Assembly: GCA_963575745.1 (NCBI GenBank)
Contig: CAUYUJ010016072.1
Location: 126,001-190,000 of the forward strand
Reading direction: 5' to 3'
DNA from: Prorocentrum cordatum
Taxonomy: Eukaryota > Sar > Dinophyceae > Prorocentrales > Prorocentraceae
Length of the DNA stretch: 64,000 nt
Under the pieces are notes generated by a model that searched no databases, had not been told where the DNA came from, and worked only from the letters and a program-made list of their open reading frames with translations. Below, in pieces: positions 1 to 11,739 of this stretch (positions are counted from its first letter, which is position 1; every line of letters starts with the position of its first letter). The translations under genes were made by a program, and so were the position numbers.

Positions 1-398
1 TGTGTGTATTTATTTGTGTGTCCTGGGGCCCCTTGAACTCCGTGGCACAGGCTGCCGCCGCGCGCGCGCGGGCGTGCTGCCTCGGGGGGGGGGGGGGGGG
101 GCAGCGGGACCCCCGCGCACCCCCCCCGCGGCCGAGAGGAGTGCCGCCCGGACGCCGCCGGGTCGCGCGACGAGGAGCGCTCCCCCGCCGAGCCGCGCCC
201 CGACCCGCCCTCCCCTGCCGTGGGAGGGCGACGTCCCCAGCAACTATCAAACACAAATGCTCACGAATGCCAGAAATCCCCATGCTATATTTCGACTATT
301 TTTGAAGATTCCTCCTGTAGAGGGACGCCGCCGCCGTGGCCGCCGTCCCGGCGGCCGCAGTCGCGGCAGCCGCCGTGGCTGCCAGCGTGGCTGGCGTC
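1..398. other. GC-rich stretch without a recognisable gene
   Basis: Very GC-rich sequence with an 18-G homopolymer at about 84-101 and CpG-rich blocks. Frames are open on both strands because stop codons are rare at this composition, but none shows a domain or a biased third position. I see nothing else here. Confidence 0.6.
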
Positions 399-593
399 TC
401 GGGTCGGGCGAAAGGGGGGGTTTGGGAAAGGGGGGGTTACGAAATGTGCTGCATGCAGCTGATTTTGGCCTCACCGAGGGGCCCATTCCTCGCTACATGG
501 CCGCCTCCGGCGCCGGGAGGCGCCGGGAAAATCAGCTACGTGAGCTGATTCTCAAACCCCCCCTTTGCTATCCCCCCCTTTCGCCCGACCCGA
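399..593 (+). mobile_element. Miniature inverted-repeat element A, copy 1
   Basis: About 195 bp bounded by inverted ends TCGGGTCGGGCGAAAGGGGG and its reverse complement. Inside each end is a second run of about seven G (left) or C (right). The centre holds a GCATGC palindrome and CCGGCGCCGGGAGGCGCCGG. A second copy in the same orientation lies at 50635-50827 and matches through most of its length. Two dispersed copies with TIRs and no coding capacity fit a MITE. The target duplication is not clear at either copy. Confidence 0.7.
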
Positions 594-1378
594 GTGTCGC
601 TGCTGTGGGCGCCGCCGTGGCCGCCGCTGTTCTCGCCGCCGTGGCCGTCGTGCTGCGGGCCAGCGGGGAGGGGGAGGAGGCCGAGCAGGGGGGGGGGGGA
701 CAGGCAAAGCCGGAAGGGGAGGGCGCGAACAGGTGCGAGGAGGAGGAATGAGGGGATTGAGCAGGTTGAGAGGAGCGGAAGGGAGATGAGAAGGAATAAC
801 ACGGTGTTTTGCGAGGGGGGGAGATTTGGAGGATTTGAATGATGACGACGAGGAGGAGGGGCGATCAGCAGAAGGAGGAGGAGTGAGAGGGAGGGAGGGA
901 GGGAGGGAGGGAGCGAGGGAGGGAGGAGGAGGAGGAGGAGGAGGAGGAGGAAGATGGCGCGGATGGTGCGGATGAATAGGATGCGTTTGCTTTCCCTTCG
1001 ATGTACGTGGGCCGCTGTCTGGCCAGGCCGATCGGTGTTTGACTGCCATTGTGGTCAGCGTTCGAATCGAACCCCGACTCAGCCTCGGATGACCTTGGAG
1101 TCTCATCCAGGCCCCCACGACTGCACAGGAGGGCCGCCAGACATGTATGTCCAAGGCAGCCCGCAGTGGCCGCGAGAAAACAGCGAAACGATAGCCCAAG
1201 GCGGCCCCCAAAGGAGGGCTTCAAGACGCCCCCTTCTCCAGACGTCCGCTGGCCCGATCAATTCGAGGCGTCGGCCCCCAGACTCCGAACGTGCCGTCTC
1301 CGTCCCTCAGGCCGGCTTTTCATCCCGATGCGTTCTTGTGATGGTCCCAGGCCCTGAAGAGTGCTTCCTCCAGAGATC
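594..1378. other. No gene seen; contains a GAGG/GGA microsatellite
   Basis: Purine-rich repeat at about 886-952, GAGG units passing into GGA units, inside otherwise featureless GC-rich DNA. Nothing else recognisable on either strand. Confidence 0.5.
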
Positions 1379-1568
1379 GGGGGCGGAAAAGAGGGGGGTG
1401 ATGACTAGGGGGGGGTGGATATCATGGCGCGGGCCAGGATATTTCCCCAGATTTCGTGGCGCCTCTTCTTGTTTTATTACGTCCCTGGCCCCCCCGCTGG
1501 GCCGCGCACATGCCGCCGGTCATGATTTGCAGCCCCCCCTCTTGGACACCCCCCTCTTTGCCGCTCCC
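1379..1568 (+). mobile_element. Miniature inverted-repeat element B (single copy)
   Basis: About 190 bp. The left end GGGGGCGGAAAAGAGGGGGG matches the reverse complement of the right end (GGGAGCGGCAAAGAGGGGGG) at 17 or more of 20 positions. A second G-run follows the left end and a second C-run precedes the right end, the same layout as element A although the sequence differs. No coding capacity. Only one copy is in the window, so the call rests on the inverted ends alone. Confidence 0.45.
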
Positions 1569-2887
1569 GAAGAGATCTGAGCAGATGGGGCCAGGGTCAG
1601 CTCGGGCCACCTCCGACCCGAGGCCCCCCAAGGGGTCCCCAAGAGCCCGCAGCCGCCGACAGTCGGACGGCGTGTCGCAGCCGATCCCCCAGGCGCGGCG
1701 ACGGCGGGCCGACCGCTGGGCATCCACCCGGCCGCCGCGCGGCGCGGCCGCCGCGCCGCGGAGCGGCGTGCTGCCGCCCCTGGCCGCAGCTGGGGGCAGG
1801 CGGGGCCCTCGGACTGCGACGAAGAACGGTCGGCACGGGCGGATCTCTTGGGTCGGCGTTGGGCCCCCCCCCGGCGGCGCGTTCCGCGCGCCAGGGATGG
1901 GGGCCCAGCGCCGATCCAAGAGGTCCGTCTGGACCTCCGGAAGCTCATGCTCGCGTGTGATCATGTTCCTTCTTCCACGTGGGCCATGCGCGTGCGGGGC
2001 GGTTGCGGGGCATGGCCTCCCAAGTCGGGGCCAGAGCAGATGGGGTCGGGGGATCGCGCCGTAATCGTCGATGCATTGGCGATGCGGCTTGACCTGGAGC
2101 CCGTTCTGACCAATCCGCCGTCGATGCGGTGCGACTCCGACCCTGTGCTGGAACCATGCGTCGTTACCAAACTCTTGTACGAGTTGGAATCGCGCATACT
2201 CTCACAAGCATACAGAAACCGGGTCGACGGTTTCCTGGCCAGATGTATACGGTTTGCATTCAAACTTATGTATGTTGACGTGTCTCGCGTGAGCAAGACA
2301 GAAGTTAGGAAATTCGAAGGAGTCTGCCCATCGTCGAACACTTTTTTGGAACGGCAGCTTTATTTGTCTGGTAGTTTTGCCTTGGACGACCCCGCTAGCC
2401 TACCGAAAGCTATAGTTTTCGAGTTTGTTCCAGATCATATTGTTCCACGTCGGAATTGTATTCCGTCACGGTCTCGAGGGTGCCCTCGTTTGCAATGGAT
2501 GCGTGCGGAAACCCTCGCTGTGGCAGGGACCGACCCGAATGCATTACCAGCGATCTTACAGAATACGCTTATGTGGTGTGAAGCTGTAGAGCGGTACTGA
2601 TCACAATGGTCTGGCACATTCTCGTATGCTAATACTCTTCTCCTCCCTGGCCTTATTTTGCAACGGCGTGTCGGTGGTAGCTGCGCAGTTGTCCCTCGAA
2701 CCGTGCTGGACAAAAGCAGCCAGCTCGGGAATCCGAGGCGCTGCGTCACTATGTGTTTTTCTAACCATCCTGTGGTGTTGGGTCCTCGTTTTGAAGAGAC
2801 AGCGCCCCGCGTCTCACTCCTCCTCCTCTCCTCACCCCTCCTCCTCTCCCTCCTCCTTCCCCCTCCTCTCTCCTCTCGTCACCCTCA
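1569..2887. other. No recognised gene; one open frame at 1848-2600
   Basis: A 250-codon forward open frame (1848-2600) has fairly balanced composition in its second half, but no start context, domain or family I recognise. It may be chance or an old relic. The last ~90 bases (from about 2810) are CTC/TCC-rich and lead into the tandem array. Confidence 0.2.
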
Positions 2888-4005
2888 ATTTGGCGCACCC
2901 CTCACACGGTTCGTGGCCCCATACGCAGCCCCCCCCCCAAGGTCCAAGTGGTGCAGTTCGCATGGCGGCGCCGCCCCATTCTTGCACACCCCTCACACGT
3001 TCCGTGGCCCCATAGGGAGATCCATTTAAGGTCCCAGTGGTGCAGTTCGCATGGCGGCGCCGCCCCATTTTGGCGCACCCCTCACACGATTCGTGGCCCC
3101 ACAGAAAGGTCCATCTAAGGTCCCAGTGGTGCAGTTCGCATGGCGGCGCCGCCCCATTTTGGCACACCCTTCACAGGTTTCGTGGCCCCATAGGGAGCTC
3201 CGTCTAAGGCCCCAGTGGCGCAGTTCGCATGGCGGCGCCGCCCCATTTTGGCACTCCTCTCACACGATTCGTGGCCCCATAGGGAAGTCCACCTAATGGC
3301 CCCATGGCGCAGTTCGCATGGTGGCGCCGCCCCCTTTCGTCACACTCCTCCCACGTTTCGTGGGCACATATAGGGAGTTCCACCTAAGGTCCCAGTGGCA
3401 AGCTGCGCATGGCGGCGCCGCCTCAGTTTGGCACTCCTCTCACACGTTTCGTGGCCCCATAGGGAGATCCACTTAAGGTCCCAATGGTGCAGTTCGCATG
3501 GCGGCGCCGCCCCATTTTGGCACCCCCTCATGTTCGTGGCCCCATAGGGAGCTCCACCGAAGGCGCCAGTGCCACCGCCCGCATGCGTCACCCACACCCA
3601 TGTCGCTACACCCCTCCCACGCTTCGTGGCCCCATAAGAAGTTCCAACGAAGGCCCCGGTGCCACCGCCCGCATGCGTCACCCACGCACACTCCGGCACA
3701 CCCCTCACGTGTTTCGTGGCCACATTCGGAGCTCCACCGACGGCGCCAGTGGCTGCGTTCACATGCGCCCACCGCACCCATGTCGGCACACCCATCACCG
3801 TTCGCGGCCCCATAGGGAGCTCCACCGACGGCCCCAGTGGCTGCGTCCGCATGCGCCCACCGCACCTATTTCGGCACACCTTTCACGCGCTTCGTGGCCC
3901 CAGAAGGAATTCGACCGACGGCCCCAAGGGCTGGTTTCGCATGCTCCCACCGGACAGTTTTTGGCACACCCCGGTCACGTTTGGTGGCCGTGAACAGGGA
4001 GCTCC
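2888..4005 (+). repeat. Tandem array, 13 units of about 90 bp
   Basis: The landmark CGTGGCCCC (or a one-base variant) recurs near 2911, 3002, 3091, 3181, 3270, 3359, 3450, 3535, 3625, 3715, 3803, 3893 and 3983, a spacing of 85-91 bp. Each unit also carries a TTTGGCACACCCCTCACACG block and, in the first half, GCAGTTCGCATGGCGGCGCC. The left units resemble each other more than the right ones, where the middle block changes to CACCGCCCGCATGCG and then GCGTCCGCATGCGCCC. The period is close to 30 codons, so open frames appear on both strands, but I see no protein signal. Confidence 0.9.
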
Positions 4006-4346
4006 TCCGAAAGCGGAGCACACATCGACATTACTCACAACTGCATATGGTTGGGTCTTTCGCCAGGCTAATTTCATGCACGTGTGTTTTCCGCATTGCC
4101 ACTGCCGTCTATTCGCAGTTTTTGCTTGCTTCTCTCGCCAGATCTGTTCAGGCCCCAGTTGGGACGCCTCCGGGTGGGCATGGGGCGCGCGGGCAGGCTG
4201 TGGGCAGGCGCGGGGGGTGCGGCTGTGCGCTTGGGCGCTCGCTGGCGGATCCGGCCTTCGGGCGGCGCGCCGGCGATGCCGGCGCGGACTTTCAATGGCT
4301 CAAAGCCGCCAGGCTGGGACCTGATCGTGGATGGGATCGGGGGTTA

Positions 4347-4569
4347 TTGTAAGAGATACGCTGTACATCTGTGTATACATCATAGCAAGAGAGTGGCAGA
4401 GCGCGCGCAACGTTATAAGCACGAGCGGTGGACGATTAGTGGCGTCCGACCGTATTGTCCATGACAGGACCCTGGAGTCGCCAGCGCAGCGGTGTGAAAA
4501 CATCCGATTTGAGTCGTCCTTATTTTTCTGATTGCCATCACATACTCCGAGGATTTTCATAATTTCATA
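4347..4569 (+). other. Possible decayed 5' LTR of the degenerate Copia element
   Basis: This stretch begins TGTAAGAGATACGCTG and ends ...ATAATTTCA just before a primer-site-like sequence. That is the position and TG...CA form expected of a Copia 5' LTR. No matching 3' copy was found after the polyprotein relic, so the boundary is inference. Confidence 0.2.
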
Positions 4570-4570
4570 T

Positions 4571-4582
4571 TGGTAGCGGGGC
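4571..4582 (+). promoter_or_regulatory. Candidate primer-binding site of degenerate Copia element
   Basis: TGGTAGCGGGGC differs at only two positions from the site just after the 5' LTR of the intact Copia (TGGCAGCGGAGC at 22739). Both resemble TGGTATCAGAGC, the common Copia site complementary to initiator tRNA-Met. It lies about 75 bases upstream of the gag relic. Confidence 0.4.
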
Positions 4583-4656
4583 CCGCGTCGCCAGGCTCAC
4601 GTTCGACCTTTCCATAAGCTTCGGTTACGGAAACCGATTTCATAGAACTCCCGCGG

Positions 4657-5990
4657 TTGAGGTCCTACAACCCGTTGCCGCTCAATTTCGCAGACCAGCC
4701 TACAAGAGATGATGGAGATTCCTCAAGGCGTCTCACGTTTGATGTGTCAGACCCCTTGCAGTTCGATTCCGGCCAGATGGCGGAGACGGCGACATTAGCG
4801 GGCATCCTACCGGAGCGAGGAGTTCCACAGTTCGAAGGCACCTTCAGCAAGTGGAAGGAGTAAGAGAACTGGGCGATGATCTTCATAGCGAAGCTCTCGC
4901 TGGAGAAAGCGCAGCGGCTCTCATGTTCAGCGCAGGTCTCACCGTCAAGGCCTGGGACGAGGCGGAGGACTTCCCAGCGGGCGACCTCATCAAGCCGAAC
5001 GCGGCGACGCTGTTCATGAACAGATTGCAGAAACGATTCAATATGGACGATCGCACCGAGCTCGCAGAGGATTTCGAGGAGTACTTTTAAAAACTGCAGA
5101 GGTACAGGGGCGAGACGCTCTTCGCCTGCCTTTCGCGAGTTCGAGCAGCAGAGCAGAAGCTCAAGGCGCGCGACATCGAGCTGCCCGCCAAGGTTCGAGG
5201 GTGGCTCTCGCTACGAGGCGGCGGCGACAACGCTGGATAGAAGGCATTCATCATGTCGGTGGTCGGCATGGACATCACCCAGGAACAAGTGACTTGAAGC
5301 GCTGGAGACCACCTTCGGGCAGGAGAGCATCATCCACGAGCCGAATTACGCGCGCAGATTTTATTTCGTCGACGAGGAAGGAGATCACTACAAAGAAGAA
5401 GCTTACACTGTCGAGCCGGAGGGCGAGCCAACGGACGAGCACGCGCAGGAGTATTGGGCGGAGGGCGATGACACGTGGTACGATTGCGACGAGAGCTACT
5501 ACCAACGCGAGTCCAGCGCGGCCCGCGAGCTCAGCCCCGGCGAGCACGACGAGGTGCACGCGGCCCGCGCGGACGCAAGGGGGCGGTCCAACGACCTGAA
5601 ACTAGCGCGAGGGTTCTACCCAGTCGCGGCGATGTTCGGGAGCGGATCAAGTTCAAGTGCAGCACCGGTTGGAGCCGCCGGCGGCCGAGGCAAGCCAATC
5701 AGCAGAGGCCCCAAAGGACGCGGAAAGCCAATCGCAAGGATGGGCAGCCCAAGTGGTTCACCACCACCCGGCGCCTATGTGAGAGCACGACCAGACGGGC
5801 CAGACCCAATGGGGCGAGCCAGGGCAGCTACACGGCCCATTCCCACGTCCACGCCGTCGGCCAACTGCTGCGGCGCGGGAAGCCAGGCCACCTGGGCCAG
5901 GGGCTGCGCCGAGCCCCCCAACAAGAAGAGGGGTTACCCCGACGAGAGCCCCATGGTCGACGAGGTCTACTGGGACGGGAATGCTAACAG
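4657..5990 (+). pseudogene. gag region of degenerate Copia
   Basis: Capsid-like text includes the FEGTFSKWKE and LTVKAWDEAEDF stretches and, after a stop, FACLSRVRAAEQKLKARDIE. This is the helical pattern usual before a Copia nucleocapsid. A glycine/arginine-rich tail follows (5690-5800). A degraded CCHC knuckle reads GKPGHLGQG near 5876-5903, with the cysteines lost or shifted out of frame. At least three frameshifts or stops interrupt it. Confidence 0.7.
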
Positions 5991-6017
5991 CAGCAGCGCT
6001 ATCCCAGCCAGCAACGG

Positions 6018-6430
6018 AGTCATGGACTGTGGCGCCACCACGCTCATGTCAGGCTCGGAGACTGTCCAGGACTACGCGGCAGACTGCAAGCAGAAAGGCC
6101 GCCCCATCCAGAATTTCAAGTTCGAAATGTGTCGACGGCCATTGAGATGCGGAAGCGGCATGGTGGAGCACGCGCACCGGCCCGTTTCAAGCAGAAGTCA
6201 GGGGCGCTCTACATCAACGTAGTACCGGGGCGAATTCCAATCTTATCTCCCAGGCCATTGATCGATGAGTTCGAGGTACTAGTTGACTGCGCCAGGCAGA
6301 TGGCATCCTGGAACGGGGGCGAGTTCGAGGCAGCCACCCTCTCTCCCCAAGGACACTGCACCGTGGACTTGCTAGAGGAGTTGGACGAGGACACGATTCG
6401 CCGGAGGATTGATTTCGGGTTCGAGCCCGC
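6018..6430 (+). pseudogene. Aspartic protease relic of degenerate Copia
   Basis: The active-site motif is seen as VMDCGATTLMSG (D-C-G-A at 6025-6036), the retropepsin D-S/T/C-G-A pattern. Downstream, after a frame change, a stretch around PRPLIDEFEVLVD and GHCTVDLLEEL resembles the C-terminal half of Copia proteases. The fragment sits between gag and integrase as expected. Confidence 0.65.
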
Positions 6431-7689
6431 CGATGCAGCTCAGTTCCTAGACCCCAGCAACCAGGCGATGCGCGGTATGAAGTTTCTGGGCGACAGCGAT
6501 CAATGGGAGCAGGCTCTACAGCGACCTCATTCCGAAGCATGTCCCCGACGAGTGGCGCAGCTGAGCTGCTGCGGTGTCTGCGTGAATCAGCGGGGGTGTC
6601 AACGGCGCGCTCCCTGTGGCAGCTTGTGTTTTGCTACGAAACCATCTAGCCAGTCGATCTGGGCCTATCGGAGCCCTGCTTGTGCCCACAGGCGCCGCCT
6701 TCCGACGAGGCCAGGTTCAGCGCCGACGACGGCAGCCGCGGCGCCGCAGGCCACGACCAGCTTCACCCAGATGGTTGACTCAGCAGTAAAGCGCGCCACC
6801 GACCAGCGCCTGCAGACGATGCGACGAGCAGCTCGCCGGCGACGCACGAAACGACGCGGTGTTCGGGGCGACTACGCATGAGGGGCCAGACTCTCGCAGG
6901 CACTCCGTGACCCAGGAGCGCGCGCGGAGACCTTCGGGCTCAATGCCGGGCGGGGCTCACCTCAGCTCGCTCAGCTCGCCCAGGAGGGCCGCCAGAAGGC
7001 TTCTCTGAAGAAGCGCCAGGACAAGCAACCTGACGAGGTCCACCTCGCGCCGACGCGCGGGCCCTGGCCCGACATGCAGGGCTCGACATCCACCGGCATC
7101 CCGATTGGAAGGAGCATCTCACCGATCCACGGGAGTGGCGTCACCGTGTACATGTACAGTGTGCGGCCGAGGTCTGTCGCATCCGGCAGGAGGCTGGACG
7201 TCGTGCACATATTGAACACCCGGCTACGTCGCGGGTTTGGCATGCCGCGACACTCAGCAGTTCCCACGGCGAGTGCGCCAGGTTCGACCAGTGCGCGCAT
7301 GGTCGCGCAATCGAGGGCAGCAGCAACGTGGCCAAGAAGCTTGCGATGATCAAGACGACTGAGAAGGTCATGGCCACTATCCCCGGCGAGCGACGCGATC
7401 GTGCTCACGGACGCGACCGATTGGAAGGGAGGCAGCGCGCCAAGCAGTCGGAGGACTACCCGTTCATCATGGCAGCTACGCTTGCACAAGTCATGGTCGA
7501 GCCAGAGAGCGAGGAGATCTAGCCAGTCGAGGGCTCCGCCCAGTCCGAGAAGAGCACCAAGCCAAGCCATTCTGAATCCCATCGAGAGGCCCGCGCCCAC
7601 GCGCGACTTCGAGAGCAATACGGCACCGAGGGTCTACGCTGCGTCACGCGACTCCACCAGGACATGGGACATCCCAACCAAGCAGTTTT

Positions 7690-8660
7690 ACATCGGCTAC
7701 TACAGCAATCAGGCGCACAAAAGAACGCATGTCAGTGCGCGGCAGGGCATCGCTGCGAACGCTGGCTGCACGCCACGACAGCGACCAGCAAAGGCACCCA
7801 GCGCTCAGGCTAGGCAGGCCACCAAGCTTCACGAGATCGTCTACACGGACGTTGTTCGGATCAAGACGGCGACTGGCAAGGCGGCAGTTCATTCCGCGGT
7901 GGACGGGGCCACGCGGCACTGCGCACTACGTGCCATCAAGACCGAGACGGCCTAGGAGCTAGTCAGGACAGTCGAGCGAGGCTCGATCAGACAGTTCGGG
8001 CCCATGTGAGAGCTACGCGCCGATGATGGGCCAGGTTTTGTATATCAGCGCTTCGCGCAGTTCTTGGAGCAGCATGACATTTCGATCGTCGCTGCGCCAG
8101 GCGAGGCGCACTCGAGTCCTGGAGTTGCCGAGCGATGTCATCGGGGAGCGATTCAGCTGCGTTGCGCCGGCGCTATTGGTCGCGGCGCGCGGACGTCGAT
8201 CATGGGGGATTTGGTTGCAATCGTCAACCGTTGGGTTTTTACGCGGGGTCATTCACCATGCCAATGGGTTTTAGGAATGGACCTTGCAGCCACCATGAGC
8301 AACTCCAGCGACAAGCTCTCGCCGGCGACCCTGTGCCAGATGAAGGAGGACGAGGATTTCAGGGGCGCATTGGAGAGGAAATCGGTGGCGGCTGCGGCAT
8401 TAATGAAGGCGGTCGCCTCGGCAAAGCTACGACGGGCTATGCTGCGTAGACGCGTCGCGCTCAAGCACGATTCAGCCGTGGGTTCTACTGGCGCGAAGGG
8501 AAGACCAACAAGCACATCAAGAACCAGTGGAAAGGAAACGCGGTCGTGGTCTTCAAGGAGATGAGGCAGGATGAGAGAGGGCCGAGGATCCCCCGGATCG
8601 TTCATGGCATGCAGCTACTACGATGCGCACCTGAGCACGCGCGGCCAGACATCAGTTATC
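7690..8660 (+). pseudogene. Integrase relic of degenerate Copia
   Basis: First catalytic Asp in EIVYTDVVRIKT (7834-7870). The second is in DDGPGF (about 8018-8042) after stops near 7953 and 8007. The third catalytic region is AHSSPGVAER, where the usual AH-x-NG-x-ER is expected. A helical segment with RRAMLRRRV and then FYWREGKTNKHI (a frame later) match the Copia integrase C-terminal GKxR region. Several frameshifts make it non-functional. Confidence 0.75.
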
Positions 8661-9499
8661 AAGGGTGCGTTCTACTCGAGAACCTCACGCAAGCAGAGGA
8701 GATTTGGGGGAACATGCAGAGAACCGGGGTTGCGCAGTTCCACGGCGTCAGCTCGCGTCGGCAGTCTGTCGACGCACCGGGCGACGCAGACATTGGCATC
8801 AGCGACGACGACGACGACAGACCAGGACACGGGTATCATCAAAGAGGAGCAGAGGATCACCATCGGCACCGGCTTCGGCACCGCGTGCGACGGCAGCAAC
8901 CGCAGGAGCGGCGGCTTCGTAAACGATGGCAGCCGCGCCATCACCGCCAGCCCCTTCCAGGAATGCCGAGCCCCTTCGGAGGATGAGCCGACGGGGCCAG
9001 CAGAGACGCCCTGGCGCGCACCTCCTCCGCGCGAGGGTCAACCGAAGCAGGAGCCAATGCCTACTACGCCACCTGCCAAGACGACAACGCCAGCCGAGAA
9101 ATAACAGCTATCCCCACCGATTCCAGGGCTGTCGCTACCACCGGCACCATCGCCAACGACGTCGGGCCCAGCAAGTCGGCATCCTCAGGAGCGACGACGC
9201 AGGCACCTGCGCTTACCGCGGCAAGCTCTATCCCAAGGGAGAGTCGCAGGCGACCGTGCGCGACTGAGGCTTCCATGCGCACCCGGCCTGGGGGGGAAGT
9301 TTACCGAGGACCTCCGATGCCAGACCCGACAGCAGTTGCCCAATCAGTGGGCGACGACAGCGCTGACAACGGGCTCGCGGCCATACAATTCATGCTAGAG
9401 GACGAGAACCTATCGATTGGATGGGAGTTCGACAGCAAGGGCGCCAAGTGGAGCGACATTTTCGCCGAGGTCTCAGCACCAGGGGCATGACGCCTCACG

Positions 9500-10520
9500 A
9501 GAGAGCGGCGCTCATGGAAGGCAATAAAAGGAGCTCGAGGAGTTTGTCGATAGCGAGGTCTAGGAGTTCCACAAACCGACGGGGAAATACTATCCCAACA
9601 GTAGTCTGAAGACCAAGTGGGCATTGAAGTGGAGCAAGAACGACGATGGCACTCCAAGAGCCACGGCGCGCCTAGCACCCCAGGGCTTCAACGACCCAGA
9701 CGCATTCGACGGTAGTGTACCAAAGGCATCACCTTCAGCATCGAGATGGGGGCGAAGTTGATTACGCAACTGGCTGTGCGACGCGGCTACAGCATTTCTT
9801 CGAGGGGGACCCCAAGAGCGAGTACCCTACGCGAAAGTACCTCGAGACGCAGCAGACTTCACGGTCATCGCGCTGGACGCGCTGACGAAGCTGATCAGGC
9901 CCATGCACGGACAGGGGGACGCACCGCGACGTAGGCGGCAACGAGCAGTTAGCGACCTCAAGGCCAGCGGCCTCATGCAACATCCACTGGGCCCGTGTCT
10001 TCTCGTGAGCCACGACAAGGATGGGCGCTTCGACGGCTTTATTCTTCTGCGCGTGGGCGATGTGCTTGGAGGAGGCGATCGCCGGCCCAGAAGCAACATC
10101 AGCGCTATGATCGAGGCGGGCAAGAGCAAGTTCAAGCTTCGGAAGGGGATCTCGAAGGACAAGGTGGAGCACTGCGGATCGGGGGACCTGCATCGGACGG
10201 CTAGTTGGGGCAACGCACAGTCGAAACGCACCGAGATCAACGGCCGGACGCAGACGTGCGTCTCCAAGCTCACGCCGGTCGCGGGCGACCAGAATAAGGA
10301 TGACAACGAGCGTCTACTTCCCCCCAAGGAGACGCGACAACTTCGAGGATTGTTGGGAGCGCTACAGTGGCCAAGTCCCCAGGCGTGCCCACATGCCTCG
10401 GCGTCGGTCAGCATCCGCCCAGGGCAGCTTCCCACGGCAACAGCGGAGACAGCGAAGGAAGTTAACAAGACGCTCAGGTTCTACAAGCAGAATCCGGACA
10501 TGGGGCGATGGTCGATGTAG
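9500..10520 (+). pseudogene. Reverse transcriptase relic of degenerate Copia
   Basis: KTKWALKWSKNDDGTPRATA followed by RLAPQGFNDPD is the Copia finger motif (9610-9710). Further on come ILLRVGDVLGGGD (10041-10079), where the catalytic pair DD has become GD, then LRGLLGALQWPSPQA and a ...NKTLRFYKQNPDM end. The centre of the domain is short or scrambled between 9710 and 9990. Loss of a catalytic Asp plus frame breaks mean it is dead. Confidence 0.75.
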
Positions 10521-10554
10521 GTCGGGAGTGTCAGTGATATAGTTATCGGCGGCA

Positions 10555-11115
10555 ATGACGGACGCGGCGCCGGGAGCGCGGCAAGATGGATCTATTCAAG
10601 GAGGCTATGTGAGTATGGTGCGTCATTCTAAAATTCTCAAGGGCTCTGATTTCAGCGCTGTTGATTGGAAGTCTTTCGAACTCACAAGGCTAGCGAGACC
10701 CTCGCTTCGCGCGGAATCTCCCCCATCGGCTGCAGGGGCGGGCGCGGCGGAGTTCGCGAAGCGGTTCTGGGCGGCGTTCGTCAACGACAACGTGGACAGC
10801 AACAACGACAGCAGCATCCACTCCGCAGGACCATCCGCACTCGCGATCGATGCCAAGGCGCTGAGCGACGCAGCCAAGAAGGACAATATCGCCAGCTTCC
10901 AGGGCAGGCGCACTGGCATCGAAGTTCTAGCACTACGTGAGCGGATGGAAGCTACGAAGACGCAGTGGCTTTTTTCTTGAGCATCAATGCGCAGATTGAC
11001 TCGCGACGCTGGAGCACGGCAGCTATTCGCGGGCGGGCTTCGAGTGTGATGGCTACAACTTCAACGCGACCCTGACTAGACCGCAGCTAAGAAGAACACC
11101 AAAGAAGAGAGGCAG
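10555..11115 (+). pseudogene. RNase H relic of degenerate Copia
   Basis: VDWKSFELTRLARPSLRAES corresponds to the Copia RNase H motif DWRSxxLxRVxRSTLAAE. IDAKALSDAAKKD (10850-10890) carries the third acidic residue. RTGIEVLALRERMEATKTQW is the following helix. After a stop at 10980, EHQCADxLTRDAGARQLFAG gives the usual (A)D-x-LTK-like terminus. This marks the 3' end of the polyprotein near 11.1 kb. Confidence 0.7.
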
Positions 11116-11120
11116 GATAT

Positions 11121-11739
11121 CATCGAGAAGAGTAGACTGGAGACATCGTCGGCTATGAGGTCATCCAGGTCACCACTAATGCAGTTGGCAGTCCTTGCAG
11201 CGCGCTGTTGCAAGTCTGTGGCTAGGTACACAGAGGGCGGCTACAACGCCGAGCACAGGTACTACTACGAAGAGGCAGCGAAGTGTTCGTGGTTTTCCGG
11301 AGGTGCTGGTGGTCATGCCAGTGACCTACTATTTGCTACAGAAGCTTGTGGACCAGCAGAGCATTACGCCGATTTCGATCAAGACGGAATCCAGCGACAA
11401 GTTCGATAATACCGCGGAGAAGGAGAGGATCAGCAACAACAAGAACGGCGACTACATGTGCCAGAAGATCCGGCAGCGGACAACTGGAGTCTGGAGCATG
11501 GTTACCCTTAGTTTGATGGGCGACCAGTGGCGGTTTTGCCACCCAGCGCAGGGCCTCCAGAGAGCAGGCGAGATCACCATCGAGATCGAGGAACCCAGCA
11601 TGCAGCACGACAAGATGAAGTCACCAACAGATGACGCCCAGACAAGCTCCACGCGAATGAAGCCTCAACCTGCGCGATGTGGTTTATTTGCTAGCAGTAT
11701 GTCTTGCGCGTCATATCAGTGGAATTTCGGTTTCCACAT
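11121..11739 (+). other. Open-frame fragments of unknown origin after the Copia relic
   Basis: Two overlapping forward frames (11155-11409 and 11195-11842) have balanced amino-acid use (for example KIRQRTTGVWSMVTLSLMGD), suggesting a former coding region. I recognise no family. It could be the 3' part of the Copia element, since no 3' LTR was identified, or another relic. Confidence 0.25.

Larger units (their letters stand above)
4657..11120 (+). pseudogene. Degenerate Ty1/Copia-type polyprotein (gag-PR-IN-RT-RNase H)
   Basis: A complete Copia domain order can be followed on the forward strand, but the reading frame changes many times and is broken by stops (for example near 4861, 5088, 5238, 7520, 7953 and 8447). 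In order: gag, decayed zinc knuckle, aspartic protease with DCGA, integrase core and GKxR-like C-terminal part, Copia RT, RNase H. The catalytic YVDD of RT reads VGD. It belongs to a different lineage from the intact Copia at 22.5-44.8 kb, which has a different gag and no recognisable DxGA protease. The number of lesions shows this is an old, dead copy. Confidence 0.85.

Noticed and set aside
2888-4005. CRISPR-like regular array
   Set aside because: Whole units repeat without variable spacers, units are ~90 bp, and the context is eukaryotic.
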